Positions 1 to 11,755 of a stretch of DNA of 64,000 bases are shown piece by piece. The DNA lies in the NCBI GenBank assembly GCA_963801475.1, contig CAWDEX010000001.1, positions 1,302,001 through 1,366,000 of the forward strand, written 5' to 3'. This stretch comes from DAOMFB01 sp963801475 (GTDB lineage Bacteria > Acidobacteriota > Thermoanaerobaculia > UBA5066). Every line of letters starts with the position of its first letter. Within the stretch, counting starts at the first letter, position 1. The position numbers and the translations under genes are program-made. The notes under the pieces are model-generated. The model saw only the letters and a list, made by a program, of their open reading frames with translations. It was not told where the DNA came from and did no database searches.

Positions 1-1001
1 GTCGAGCGGTACGTCGCGATGTTCCCCACCCAGACGACGTCCGCGTTCTTCGGGTCGACCTTCACCTCGGCGAAGTCGCTGGCGCGCCCCCAGACGCGCT
101 GCTCCGTGTTGACCCGCCGCCAGCCCTCGCCGCCGTCGTCCGACCGGAAGACGCCTCCGTGGTCAGGAGAGGCCTCGACGATCGCGTAGAGCCGCTTCGG
201 GTCGCTCGGGGCGACGGTCAGGCCGATCCGCCCGAGCCCCTGCGCGAAGGTCGGCAGCCCCTTGCCGAGAGGCGCCCAGTTTCCCCCCCCGTCGGTCGAC
301 CTGTAGAGGCCGCTCCCCGGCCCGCGGAATTCGCCGTTCTCCCACGGCGCCTGCCGCGACTCCCAGAGGGCCGCGTAGACGACGTCGGGGTTCTTCGGAT
401 CGGCGGCGAGAGCGATCGCACCGGTGTTCTCGTCCTTGTAGAGGACCTTCGAGAACGTCTGCCCGCCGTCCGTCGAGCGGAAGACGCCCCGCTCCTCGTT
501 CGGACCGTACGGGTGCCCGAGGACGGCGACGAGAAGCGTCCTCGGGTCGCGCGGGTCGACCAGGATCGCCGGGATCTGCTGCCCGTCGCGAAGCCCGCCA
601 TGCGTCCAGCTCTTCCCGCCATCCGTCGACCGGTAGATCCCGTCCCCCACGGAGAGGTCGGGGCGCTGCAGCCCTTCGCCGCTCCCGACGTAGAGGACGT
701 TCGGATCCGACGGGGCGACGGCCAGCGTTCCGATCGACTGCGTCGGCTGGCCGTCGAAGATCGGAGTCCAGGTGTGGCCGAAGTCGGTCGTCTTCCATAC
801 CCCGCCGTTGTTGACGCCGATGTAGAAGAGGCCGCGCTGGCCGGGGACGCCCGCCGCGCCGACCGTCCGGCCCCCGCGGAAGGGCCCGATCATCCGCCAG
901 TGCATCTCCCGGAAGAGGTCGGGCGGGTACGTTTCGGCAAGGGCGGCTGGAGCGAGCGTCCCGAGAAGAAAGAGTCCGGCAGCGATACGCAGGCTAGGCA
1001 A
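1..1001 (-). CDS. Secreted BNR/VPS10-like repeat protein (partial, runs off left edge)
   Basis: Reading leftwards from a TTG at 999-1001 gives an open frame of 333 codons to the window edge with no stop. The N-terminus is a signal peptide (MPSLRIAAGLFLLGTLAPAALA), so the protein should be exported. The mature part repeats BNR/Asp-box motifs such as GVWKTTDFG, GIYRSTDGG, GVFRSTDGG and GLYRSTDGG, the pattern of WD40/YVTN/BNR-like sortilin or glycosyl-hydrolase-like propellers that are abundant in Acidobacteriota and usually about 1000 residues long. A GAGGTG Shine-Dalgarno lies four bases upstream, and an in-frame TGA two codons upstream excludes an earlier start. Substrate and function are unknown. 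It is divergent from the kinase at 1108. Confidence 0.85.
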   Translation of the reverse strand, partial: MPSLRIAAGLFLLGTLAPAALAETYPPDLFREMHWRMIGPFRGGRTVGAAGVPGQRGLFYIGVNNGGVWKTTDFGHTWTPIFDGQPTQSIGTLAVAPSDPNVLYVGSGEGLQRPDLSVGDGIYRSTDGGKSWTHGGLRDGQQIPAILVDPRDPRTLLVAVLGHPYGPNEERGVFRSTDGGQTFSKVLYKDENTGAIALAADPKNPDVVYAALWESRQAPWENGEFRGPGSGLYRSTDGGGNWAPLGKGLPTFAQGLGRIGLTVAPSDPKRLYAIVEASPDHGGVFRSDDGGEGWRRVNTEQRVWGRASDFAEVKVDPKNADVVWVGNIATYRS

Positions 1002-1091
1002 TTCTCACCTCTACTCGTTGGCGAGTCGGCGTGACGGCCGCCCCGATGATGCCCTGAACCGGGAGCGGCCCGCATCCAATCAAGAACTTGA

Positions 1092-1097
1092 TACTCT
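1092..1097 (+). promoter_or_regulatory. -10-like hexamer TACTCT of kinase 1
   Basis: TACTCT ends ten bases before the ATG at 1108, and no Shine-Dalgarno is visible between them, so the transcript would have almost no leader. The same TACTCTTT block precedes the abortive ATG upstream of the third kinase (6502-6509), which supports it being functional or inherited by duplication. No clear -35 box is seen. Confidence 0.4.
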
Positions 1098-1107
1098 TTC
1101 TCAGTAG

Positions 1108-3830
<2,723 letters not shown>

Positions 3831-3834
<4 letters not shown>

Positions 3835-6365
3835 TCACTGCCGGCGCCCGACTCGGACCTTACGAAATCGAATCCCTCCTCGGCGCGGGCGGGATGGGGG
3901 AGGTTTACAGGGCGAAGGACACGCGGCTCGATCGGGTCGTGGCGCTGAAAGTCCTTCCGGAGGCGTTCTTCGAGGACCGGGAACGAAGGGCCCGGTTCGT
4001 CCGGGAGGCGAAGCTCCTCGCGACGCTGAGCCACCCCGGGATCGCCGCGATCTTCTCGTTCGAAGAGATCTCGGGGCGGCACGTCATCGCGATGGAGCTC
4101 GCCGAGGGTGAGACGCTCGAAGAGAGGATCCGGCGCGGCCCTCTTCCGGTCGAGGAAGCCCTTCGCCTGGGGCGGCAGGTTGCCGAGGCTCTGGAGGCGG
4201 CGCACGCGAAGGGGATCGTTCACCGGGATCTCAAGCCGGCGAACGTCAAGGTCACGGCCGACGGGAACGTGAAGCTCCTGGACTTCGGTCTCGCGAAGGC
4301 GTCGGAACCCTTCGACTCGGGCGTCAGTTCATCACCCACGCAGAGTCCTGGCCTCACCGTTGCCGGCGCTGTAATGGGGACCGCTCCGTACATGTCGCCC
4401 GAGCAGGCGCGCGGGGCGCCGGTGGACGAGCGGACCGACGTCTGGGCTTACGGCTGCGTGCTCTTCGAGCTTCTGACCGGGAGAAGGGGCTTTCCCGGCG
4501 AGACCGTGGCCGACACGCTGGCCGTCATCCTCCGCGGGGAGGCGGACTTCTCGCTCCTCCCGCCCTCGACGCCGCCGGGCATCGTCGATCTCTTGAGACG
4601 GACCCTTCGGAGGGAGGCAGGCCAGCGCATTTCGAGCATCCGGGAAGCGAGGGTCGAAATCGAGAAGGCCCTCGTCCCGGCCGAGTCCCCCGCCGTCTCT
4701 CCAACGCGCCTCCTTCAGGTCACGTCGGCGGAGGGCGTCGAGGAGTTTCCGTCGTTCTTTCCCGACGGCCGCCGCATCGTCTTCTCCCGGGACGACGGCG
4801 GCCTCCGGCGCCTCGTCCTCAAGAACGTCGATTCGGGACGGGAGGAACTGCTGACGGCGGGGAGGAGCGACGACATCCAGCCCGACGTCTCCGCGGACGG
4901 CCGGACCGTCTACTTCGTCCGGGCGCGCGCCGCCGGGAGGCGCCTCGAGCCGAACGACGTCTTCGGCGCCTTCGAGGGAGCGGACCTCTGGAGCCTCGAC
5001 CTTGAGACGCGGCGCGAGAGCCGCCTCGCGGAGAACGTGTCCAACCCGTCGTCCTCTCCGGACGGCTCGCGCCTTGCGTTCGACGCGTCGTGGGCGGGCC
5101 CGCGCCGGCTCTGGACGACCGACGCGCGCGGGCGAAACCCCGAGCAGGCGTCCCGCGACGTGTCCGAGGCGATCGTCCACGTCCGGCCGCGGTGGTCGCC
5201 CGACGGGAGACTCCTCGTGTTCCAGAACATCGAGAGGACGAAATTCGACGTGAGGGTCGCGGACCCCGAGACGAAGTCCCTGACATGGATCACGAACGAC
5301 CTCGCGCTCGACCTGCAGCCCGTCTGGGAGCCCTCCGGAGCCGCGATCGTGCTGTCGTCGCAGCGGAGCGGCGGGCTGAATCTCTGGCGCCTCCCCGTCG
5401 ACCGTTCGGGAGGGCCGACCGGACGATTCCAGCAGCTGACGACGGGCGCGGGCCAGGACGTCGGCGCCGTCGTCTCCCGGGACGGAAGGAGGCTCGCGTT
5501 CACCGTCCTCCGCCAGAACGCCGAGCTCTGGAGGCTGCCGGTCGACCCGAGGGACGGGCGGCCCGGCGGCGCCCCGGAGAAGGTCGTGACGGGGACGCGC
5601 GAGAGCAGCCGGGGCTGCTGGTCGCCGGACGGGTCCCTCATCGCCTTCAACTCGGACCGCGCCGGAGAAATGAACTTGTGGCTGCTCGAAGTCGCCTCGC
5701 GGGAGATCCGGGCCGTCACGCAGGGCCCCGGCGGGGACTACCAGCCCCGTTTCTCCCCGGACGGAGCATGCCTCGTCTTCTTCTCCTGCCGCGGAGGATC
5801 GCCCGACGTCTGGACCGTGAACCTGGACGGGTCGGGGCTGGAGCGGCGGACCGCGAACGGGGCGATCAACGTGAACCCGGCCTGGTCGCCCGACGGGCGC
5901 CATATCGCTTTCATGTCCGACCTCGGAGGCCGGCTCGAAGTGTGGCTCATGGAGGCCGACGGCCGCGAAGCGCGGCCGCTCACCGACGTGGGCGTGATGG
6001 GCCACTTCCTCCTCTTTACCGGCGACGGACGGAGCGTCGTCTTCCGCTGCCCGTCGAGCCCGCCGCGAACGATGCGAGTGAGCGTGACGGGAGGCGAGGC
6101 CGAGCCGGTCGGCGACGTGCGCGGTGGCGCCCACATGTCGTTCTCACCCGACGGGTCCCGGCTCGCCGACGTCGTGGCACATCAGACGATCTGGGTGTCG
6201 CCGCTCGGCGGCGGCGCACCGGAGAAGGTCTTCTCTTTCGAGGACCCGGACGTGAGGATCGACTATCCGATGTGGTCACCCGACGGCGGATTCCTGCTGT
6301 TCGACCGGGTTCGCCCGCGCGGCGGCGACATCTGGGTGCTCGAGGCCGGGCCCGGTTCTTACTGA
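3831..6365 (+). CDS. Soluble Ser/Thr protein kinase fused to TolB/WD40-like propeller (kinase 2)
   Basis: 844 residues, starting at a GTG that overlaps the stop of kinase 1 (GTGA). The kinase core is complete: GAGGMGEV (19-26), Lys40, HRDLKPAN (131-138), DFG (151-153) and MSPEQ near 189. Unlike kinases 1 and 3, no membrane helix lies between the kinase domain (to about 280) and the propeller; the chain runs straight into TolB-type repeats (FFPDGRRIVF, WSPDGRLLVF, FSPDGACLVF, WSPDGRHIAF). The whole protein is therefore predicted cytosolic. The propeller may be a protein-interaction platform. Targets are unknown. Confidence 0.92.
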
Positions 6366-6501
6366 GAGTCTGCCAGGCGTCGGCGAGGGCGGCGACCGTC
6401 GTCGTCCGGGACGCCTTCGGTCTCTCGGTCGAAACGTGGACGGGATGGCGCCGCAGGTCAATCGGGAGGCCCCGAGGTCTCCTTGCGGACGGCACGCTGG
6501 T

Positions 6502-6507
6502 ACTCTT
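6502..6507 (+). promoter_or_regulatory. -10-like hexamer TACTCT upstream of kinase 3
   Basis: TACTCT ends eight bases before an ATG at 6516, almost the same arrangement as at kinase 1 (1092-1097). It would give kinase 3 its own promoter, independent of kinases 1 and 2, with the 29-codon ORF at 6516 as its leader. Confidence 0.35.
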
Positions 6508-6515
6508 TTCCGCAG

Positions 6516-6605
6516 ATGACGCAGAAGGCGGGGGAACAGCTCGGACGCTTCCCGGGGGACTGGCCTACGGACGTCCCCCGGACCCCCTTGGGGTCTGTGC
6601 GATGA
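6516..6605 (+). pseudogene. 29-codon ORF resembling a kinase N-terminus; leader peptide or duplication remnant
   Basis: ATG at 6516 opens a 29-codon frame beginning MTQKAGEQLGRF. It resembles the first residues of kinase 3 (MTLAPGTKLGSF, six of twelve identical) and kinase 1 (MTLNPGKRLGPY). Its TGA overlaps the ATG of kinase 3 (ATGA, 6602-6605). It therefore looks like the truncated start of a former kinase gene, with its promoter-like TACTCTTT block, left by tandem duplication. It could now act as a translated leader coupled to kinase 3. No protein evidence is available. Confidence 0.35.
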
Positions 6606-9238
6606 CCCTCGCACCGGGCACGAAACTGGGTTCGTTCGAGATCGCCGGCCTGATCGGCGCGGGCGGGATGGGGGAGGTCTATCGGGCCCACGATCCCAGG
6701 CTGAAGCGCGAGGTCGCGATCAAGGTGCTGCCTGCGTCGCTCGCCTCGGATCCCGACGCGATGGGCAGGTTCGAGCGCGAGGCGCTCGCCGTCGCGGCGC
6801 TCTCGCACCCGAACATCCTCGCCATCCACGACTTCGGGAGGGACGGAGCGACGGCCTACGCCGTCACGGAGCTCCTGGAGGGCGAGACGCTTCGGGAGAG
6901 GCTGGAATCCGGCGCTCTGCCTCAGCGGAAGACCCTCGACTACGCGGTCCAGATGGCGCGGGGTCTCGCGGCGGCGCACGCCAAGGGGATCGTCCACCGC
7001 GACCTGAAGCCCGAGAACGTCATCGTCACGAATGACGGGACCGTCAAGATCCTCGACTTCGGCCTCGCTCGAAACGTCGTGGCGACGGGGAGCCAGGACA
7101 CGAAGTCCCCCACGGCGGCGCCGGCCACCTTTCCCGGAACGCTTCTCGGCACCGCGGGTTACATGTCCCCCGAGCAGGTGAAGGGCCTTCCGGCGGACGC
7201 CCGATCTGACATCTTTTCCTTCGGCTGCGTCCTCTACGAGATGCTCTCAGGACGGCGTGCCTTCAGGAGGGAGACGGTCGCCGAGACGCTGACGGCAATC
7301 CTGCGCGAGGAGGCCCCCGAGCTCACCGCGTCCGGCTCGGCGGCCTCGGGGATCGCGCCGGCTCTGGACCGTCTCGTCCGACACTGTCTCGAGAAAACCC
7401 CCGAAGAGAGGTTCCAGACGGCCCGGGACCTCGTTTTCGCTCTCGAGACGGCGACGAGCCCGGCGAGAGCGGAGACGGAAGCGGAATCGGCGCGCTTCGC
7501 GCAGCGTGCCGGGCCGCAGCGCGCGCGAGCCGGGGCCGCGCTGTTGCTCCTGGGCGGAGTTCTCCTTGGAGGGGCGGCGACGCTTCTCTGGAACCGGATC
7601 GCGAGTCGTGGGCGGACGGCGGAAAGCGGAAAGGCGCCTTCCTTCCAGCGTCTGACGTACCGGCGGGGGACGATCCGGTCGGCGCGGTTCCTTCCCGACG
7701 GGCGGAGCGTGGTCTACGGAGCGGCCTGGGACGGCGCGCCGACGAAGCTCTTCATGTCGCGGGCGGACACGGCCGGGGCGACGCCCCTCGCCCTTCCCGA
7801 TGCCGAGATCCTCTCGGTTTCGTCGTCGGTGGGGCTCGCGATTTCCCTCGATCACACGTTCGAGAGGTCCTGGATGGGGAGCGGCACGCTCGCCACGACG
7901 CCGCTCTACGGTGGCTCCCCCCGGCCGCTCCTGGCGGACGTCCGCGAGGCGGATTTCGTCCCTTCGGGCGCCGACCTCGCCATCGTCCGCCGCGTCGGCA
8001 CGAAGGAGAGGTTGGAGCTGCCGGAAGGAAAGGTCCTCTACGAAACGTTCGGATATGTCAGTCACGTCCGCGTCTCGCGCGACGGCCTCCGGATCGGCTT
8101 TCTCGACCATCCCGTCTGGGGCGATGACCGCGGGGAGGTGGCGATCCTCGATCGCTCGGGGACGAAGACGGCGTTGTCGAAGGGGTGGTCCAGCCTTCGC
8201 GGACTCGCCTGGTCTCCGGACGGGCGGGAGATCTGGTTTTCCGGGGATCGCGGGACGACGAACGCGGGCTACGGTCTCCATGCCGTCGATCTCGCGGGCC
8301 GCGAGCGATCTCTCCTGAACGCGCCCGGCTCGATCATTCTGCTCGATGTCTCTCTGGATGGCCGGGCGCTCATTTCCCGCGAGGAGCAGATCCGGCCGAT
8401 CCTCGTCAAGCGGCCGGAGGACGCCCGGCCTCGCGACCTCGCGTGGCTCGATTCCACGGTCACGAACGCCGTCTCGGACGACGGCCGGGCCATCCTCATC
8501 ACGAGCTGGGGCGAGAAGAGCGGAATGAGTTACGCGGCACTGCTTCGCGGGACGGACGGTTCGCCGCCGGTGGAGCTGGGCGTCGGGGAGACCCAGTCCT
8601 TCTCCCGGGACGGGCGCTGGGCTCTCACGATCGACTTCGGGCCGCCGACCCGGATCCTGGTTCTTCCCACCGGGCTCGGCACCCAGAAGATGATCGTATC
8701 GGGTGGCATCGCCGCTCAGCAGGCCAACTGGCTCCCGGACGGCGCCCGGATCGTCTTCGCGGGGGCCGCGCCCGGGCAGCCGTCGCGCCTCTACGTACAG
8801 GAGATCGACGCGACGTCCCCTCCAAGGCCCGTCTCGCCGGACGGGACCGCCGCCTCGGGGGCGGCGAGTTCCCTTCCGGTTTCGCCCGACGGACGCGCCG
8901 TCGTCGCCACCGGTCCGGACGGAAAGGCGGCCATCTTCCCTCTCGACGGCGGAGCCCCGCGGCCGATCGCCGGGCTCAGTCCCCGGGACGTCGTGATCCG
9001 CTGGACTGCGGATGGCTCGGCCCTCCTCGTCGCGACGACGGGCCCGCTGCCGATGCGGGTCGAAAGGCCGGAGCCCGGATCGGGACGCCGGACTCTCTTG
9101 AAGGAGCTGACGGTGGACGACCCCGCCGGGATATACGGCGGCGCCCACTATCTTCGCGTGACGCCGGACGGCAGCACGTGGGTCTGGAGCCCCGTGCGAC
9201 TCCTCCACGACCTGTTCCTCGCCGAGGGGCTGAAGTGA
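6602..9238 (+). CDS. Transmembrane Ser/Thr protein kinase with C-terminal propeller (kinase 3)
   Basis: 878 residues. The open frame continues far upstream, but the kinase begins at ATG 6602 (MTLAPGTKLGSFEI), which aligns with the other two kinase starts. Motifs: GAGGMGEV (19-26), Lys41, HRDLKPEN (132-139), DFG (152-154) and SPEQ (189-192). One membrane helix lies at about 310-330 (GAALLLLGGVLLGGAATLLW). The C-terminal 540 residues form a degenerate TolB/WD40-like propeller predicted outside the membrane. It follows a 236-base gap holding a kinase-like 29-codon ORF, so it is probably expressed separately from kinases 1 and 2. Substrates are unknown. Confidence 0.92.
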   Translation: MTLAPGTKLGSFEIAGLIGAGGMGEVYRAHDPRLKREVAIKVLPASLASDPDAMGRFEREALAVAALSHPNILAIHDFGRDGATAYAVTELLEGETLRERLESGALPQRKTLDYAVQMARGLAAAHAKGIVHRDLKPENVIVTNDGTVKILDFGLARNVVATGSQDTKSPTAAPATFPGTLLGTAGYMSPEQVKGLPADARSDIFSFGCVLYEMLSGRRAFRRETVAETLTAILREEAPELTASGSAASGIAPALDRLVRHCLEKTPEERFQTARDLVFALETATSPARAETEAESARFAQRAGPQRARAGAALLLLGGVLLGGAATLLWNRIASRGRTAESGKAPSFQRLTYRRGTIRSARFLPDGRSVVYGAAWDGAPTKLFMSRADTAGATPLALPDAEILSVSSSVGLAISLDHTFERSWMGSGTLATTPLYGGSPRPLLADVREADFVPSGADLAIVRRVGTKERLELPEGKVLYETFGYVSHVRVSRDGLRIGFLDHPVWGDDRGEVAILDRSGTKTALSKGWSSLRGLAWSPDGREIWFSGDRGTTNAGYGLHAVDLAGRERSLLNAPGSIILLDVSLDGRALISREEQIRPILVKRPEDARPRDLAWLDSTVTNAVSDDGRAILITSWGEKSGMSYAALLRGTDGSPPVELGVGETQSFSRDGRWALTIDFGPPTRILVLPTGLGTQKMIVSGGIAAQQANWLPDGARIVFAGAAPGQPSRLYVQEIDATSPPRPVSPDGTAASGAASSLPVSPDGRAVVATGPDGKAAIFPLDGGAPRPIAGLSPRDVVIRWTADGSALLVATTGPLPMRVERPEPGSGRRTLLKELTVDDPAGIYGGAHYLRVTPDGSTWVWSPVRLLHDLFLAEGLK

Positions 9239-9263
9239 TCACGACCGGCCGCCGTCCCGTCGC

Positions 9264-10439
9264 GTGCTGACCGTCCTTCTCGAGATCCTCGTCGTCCTCT
9301 GGCTCCTCCGCGCCGTCAACGTCGTTCTCTTCTACCTTCTCGTGCCGCGGCTCGCCCCGGCGGCGAGCCGGCCGGCGGGCGGCCCGTTCCTCTCGGTCGT
9401 TGTCCCGGCGCGCGACGAGGAGCGCGAGGTGGGACCGGCGACGGAGTCGAAGCTGTCGCAGGACGACCCGGACTTCGAGGTCGTTGTCGTGGACGACCAG
9501 TCGCGCGACCGGACGCGGGAGATCCTCCGGGGGCTCGAAGAGCGGTTCCCCGGGCGCCTCCGGGTCGTGGAGGGGGTGCCGCCGCCGCAAGGCTGGCTCG
9601 GGAAGCCCCATGCGCTCCACCAGGGGGCCGACGCGGCGCACGCGACTCGGCCGGACGACTGGCTCCTCTTCTCCGACGCCGACGTCTTCTTCAGGCCGGA
9701 TCTTCTCGCCCGCGCCCTGTCGCACGCCGAGTCGAGAGGCCTCGATTTCCTTACCTTGTTCCCCCGGATGGAGACGAAGAGCCCCGGCGAGTGGCTGATG
9801 GCACCCGCCGTCGGGAACACCTTCGCCGTCTACACGCCGGGTTGGCTCGTCAACGTCCCGGCCGCGAAGTTCATCGGCGCCGGCGGCGGAGTCTTCAACC
9901 TGATCCGCCGACGCGCCTATGACGCAATCGGGGGCCACGCGACGCAGAAGGCGTCCGTGGTCGACGACATCCTGCTGGGCCTCCGGGCGAAGAGGGCGGG
10001 GTACCGCTGCGGCTTCGCGCTGGCGCTCGACGCCGTCTCGGTCCGGATGTACCACGGCTTCTCCGAGACGCTCCGGGGCTTCGAGAAGAACCTCTACTGG
10101 GGGCTTGGCGGGACGCTCGTCCTCGCCGCCCCGGCCCTCGTTCTCACCCTTCTCGATGGGCTGCTCCCGTCGGCCGTCCTCTTCGGAGGTGTCGCAGGCC
10201 TCGCGCCGGGGCCCGGGTCGAAGGTCTTCGGGCTCGCCCTCGCCGTCGTCCTCCTGACGTGGGGGGTCCGCGCCGCGGCGCACCGGCGTCTCGGTCACCC
10301 CGTCGCGAGCATCCTGTTTCACCCCGCGTTCATGCTCGCTCTCTTCGCGATGGCCGCGAGGTCGACGTGGGAGAACGGCGTCCTCCGGCGACACGTCTGG
10401 CGCGGGCGGGAGACCGACGCGCGGGCGCTGCGGTTCTGA
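9264..10439 (+). CDS. Membrane glycosyltransferase, family 2
   Basis: 391 residues from GTG 9264. An N-terminal membrane helix (about 2-30) is followed by a GT-A domain with SVVVPARDE (44-52), nucleotide-binding VVVDDQS (74-80), metal-binding DAD (138-140), and VVDDILLGLRAKRAG in the position of the acceptor/QxxRW region. Two or three hydrophobic segments end the protein (about 290-375). This layout is that of processive or hopanoid/lipid-linked GT2 enzymes (HpnB-like), which transfer a sugar from a nucleotide-sugar to a lipid or polysaccharide at the inner membrane. The exact substrate cannot be read from sequence. No Shine-Dalgarno is evident. Confidence 0.85.
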   Translation: MLTVLLEILVVLWLLRAVNVVLFYLLVPRLAPAASRPAGGPFLSVVVPARDEEREVGPATESKLSQDDPDFEVVVVDDQSRDRTREILRGLEERFPGRLRVVEGVPPPQGWLGKPHALHQGADAAHATRPDDWLLFSDADVFFRPDLLARALSHAESRGLDFLTLFPRMETKSPGEWLMAPAVGNTFAVYTPGWLVNVPAAKFIGAGGGVFNLIRRRAYDAIGGHATQKASVVDDILLGLRAKRAGYRCGFALALDAVSVRMYHGFSETLRGFEKNLYWGLGGTLVLAAPALVLTLLDGLLPSAVLFGGVAGLAPGPGSKVFGLALAVVLLTWGVRAAAHRRLGHPVASILFHPAFMLALFAMAARSTWENGVLRRHVWRGRETDARALRF

Positions 10440-10449
10440 CGCGCCGGGT

Positions 10450-10455
10450 TATCCT
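10450..10455 (+). promoter_or_regulatory. -10-like TATCCT of the nucleoside salvage operon
   Basis: TATCCT follows the glycosyltransferase stop by ten bases and lies 36 bases before the TTG of the NupC gene, which here has a strong AGGAGGAG Shine-Dalgarno at 10481-10488. This is the normal leadered arrangement, unlike the leaderless pattern elsewhere in the window. Confidence 0.4.
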
Positions 10456-10491
10456 TCGCCGTTCCCGTCCCATCGTCCCAAGGAGGAGAGT

Positions 10492-11745
10492 TTGGATCGT
10501 TTTACGGGGCTCATCGGTCTGGCGGTCATCCTCGCCGTGGCGGTCCTTCTGTCGAAGAACCGGTCGAAGATCCGGTGGTCCACGGTCGCCTGGGGTGTCG
10601 TCCTGCAGTTCGCCCTCGGCGGGCTCGTCATCGCCTGGCCGGCCGGCGCCGACGCGCTGAAGTCCTTCTCGGACGGGATCACGGGGGCGATCGCCTTTTC
10701 GGACAAGGGGGCCGAGTTCGTCTTCGGTTGGATCTCGCAGCCCGCCATCGGCGGGCAGATCGCGAAGGCGACGGGCGTGGACTTCGCACCGTTCATCTTC
10801 GCCTTCAAGGTGATGCCGATCGTCATCTTCATCGCGTCGTTCTTCACGATCCTCTACTACCTCGGCATCATGCAGCGGGTCGTCCAGCTCTTCGCGATCG
10901 TCATGACGAAGCTCCTGAAGGTCTCGGGCGCCGAGTCGCTGGCCGTCGCGGCCAACATCTTCATCGGCCAGACCGAGGCGCCGATCATCGTCGCCCCGTA
11001 CATCCCGAAGATGACGAACTCGGAGCTCCTGACGATGATGACGGGCGGGATGGCGCACATCTCGGGCGCCGTCCTCCTCGCTTACGCCGCCATGGGGATC
11101 CCGGCCAACTACCTCATCACGGCGTCGGTCATGGCGGCGCCGGCCACGATCGTCATCGCGAAGATCCTCCGCCCCGAGGTGGACCAGCCGCAGACGGCCG
11201 GGTCGGTGCACGTGAAGATCGAGCACGAGCAGGCGAACGTCATCGAGGCGGCCGCCTCGGGCGCCTCGCAGGGCGTCGCCCTAGCCATCAACATCTGCGG
11301 GATGCTCATCGCCTTCATCGCGCTGATCTCCCTCTTCAACGGGGGCCTCACGTGGGTCGGGGCGAAGGTCGGCTTCCCCGAGCTGTCGCTCCAGTGGATC
11401 TTCTCGAAGGCGCTCTGGCCGCTCGCGTGGGTCATGGGGGTCCCGGCCGTCGACTGCGACAAGGTCGCGCGGCTCATCGGCTTCAAGACGGTCATCAACG
11501 AGTTCGTGGCGTACGCGGAGATGTCGAAGATCGCGATCGCGGAGTGGACCCCGAAGGGGCGGCTCATCGCGTCGTTCGCCCTCTGCGGCTTCGCGAACTT
11601 CTCGTCGATCGGCATCCAGATCGGCGGCATCGGCGGCCTCGCGCCGAGCCGCAAGAGCGACATCGCTCGGCTGGGGCTCTGGGCGCTCCTCGCCGGGTCG
11701 CTCGCCACGTTCATGAGCGCCACGATCGCCGGAATCCTTTCGTGA
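10492..11745 (+). CDS. nupC: Concentrative nucleoside transporter, NupC/CNT family
   Basis: 417 residues, the usual CNT size, starting at TTG 10492 five bases after AGGAGGAG. It imports nucleosides with a cation gradient. Recognisable CNT features include the N-terminal helices, the VFGW segment, the FIGQTEAP motif with its substrate-binding Gln-Thr-Glu near 160-167, ATIAG near the end and many hydrophobic segments throughout. It heads an operon of nucleoside-cleaving and deaminating enzymes, which fits uptake for salvage or catabolism. PNP starts 10 bases downstream of its stop. Confidence 0.93.
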   Translation: MDRFTGLIGLAVILAVAVLLSKNRSKIRWSTVAWGVVLQFALGGLVIAWPAGADALKSFSDGITGAIAFSDKGAEFVFGWISQPAIGGQIAKATGVDFAPFIFAFKVMPIVIFIASFFTILYYLGIMQRVVQLFAIVMTKLLKVSGAESLAVAANIFIGQTEAPIIVAPYIPKMTNSELLTMMTGGMAHISGAVLLAYAAMGIPANYLITASVMAAPATIVIAKILRPEVDQPQTAGSVHVKIEHEQANVIEAAASGASQGVALAINICGMLIAFIALISLFNGGLTWVGAKVGFPELSLQWIFSKALWPLAWVMGVPAVDCDKVARLIGFKTVINEFVAYAEMSKIAIAEWTPKGRLIASFALCGFANFSSIGIQIGGIGGLAPSRKSDIARLGLWALLAGSLATFMSATIAGILS

Positions 11746-11755
11746 GGGGGACGAC

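Noticed and set aside
4332..6134. 600-codon minus-strand frame opposite kinase 2
   Set aside because: Antisense shadow of a GC-rich gene; composition is Arg/Gly/Pro/Val without motifs.
5090..6601. Very long plus-strand frame running into kinase 3 (would give a 1382-residue protein)
   Set aside because: The upstream part is the +1 shadow of kinase 2, Arg/Pro/Gly-rich with no domain; the kinase clearly starts at 6602.
7247..9208. 653-codon minus-strand frame opposite kinase 3
   Set aside because: Antisense shadow with no recognisable domain and no start signals.
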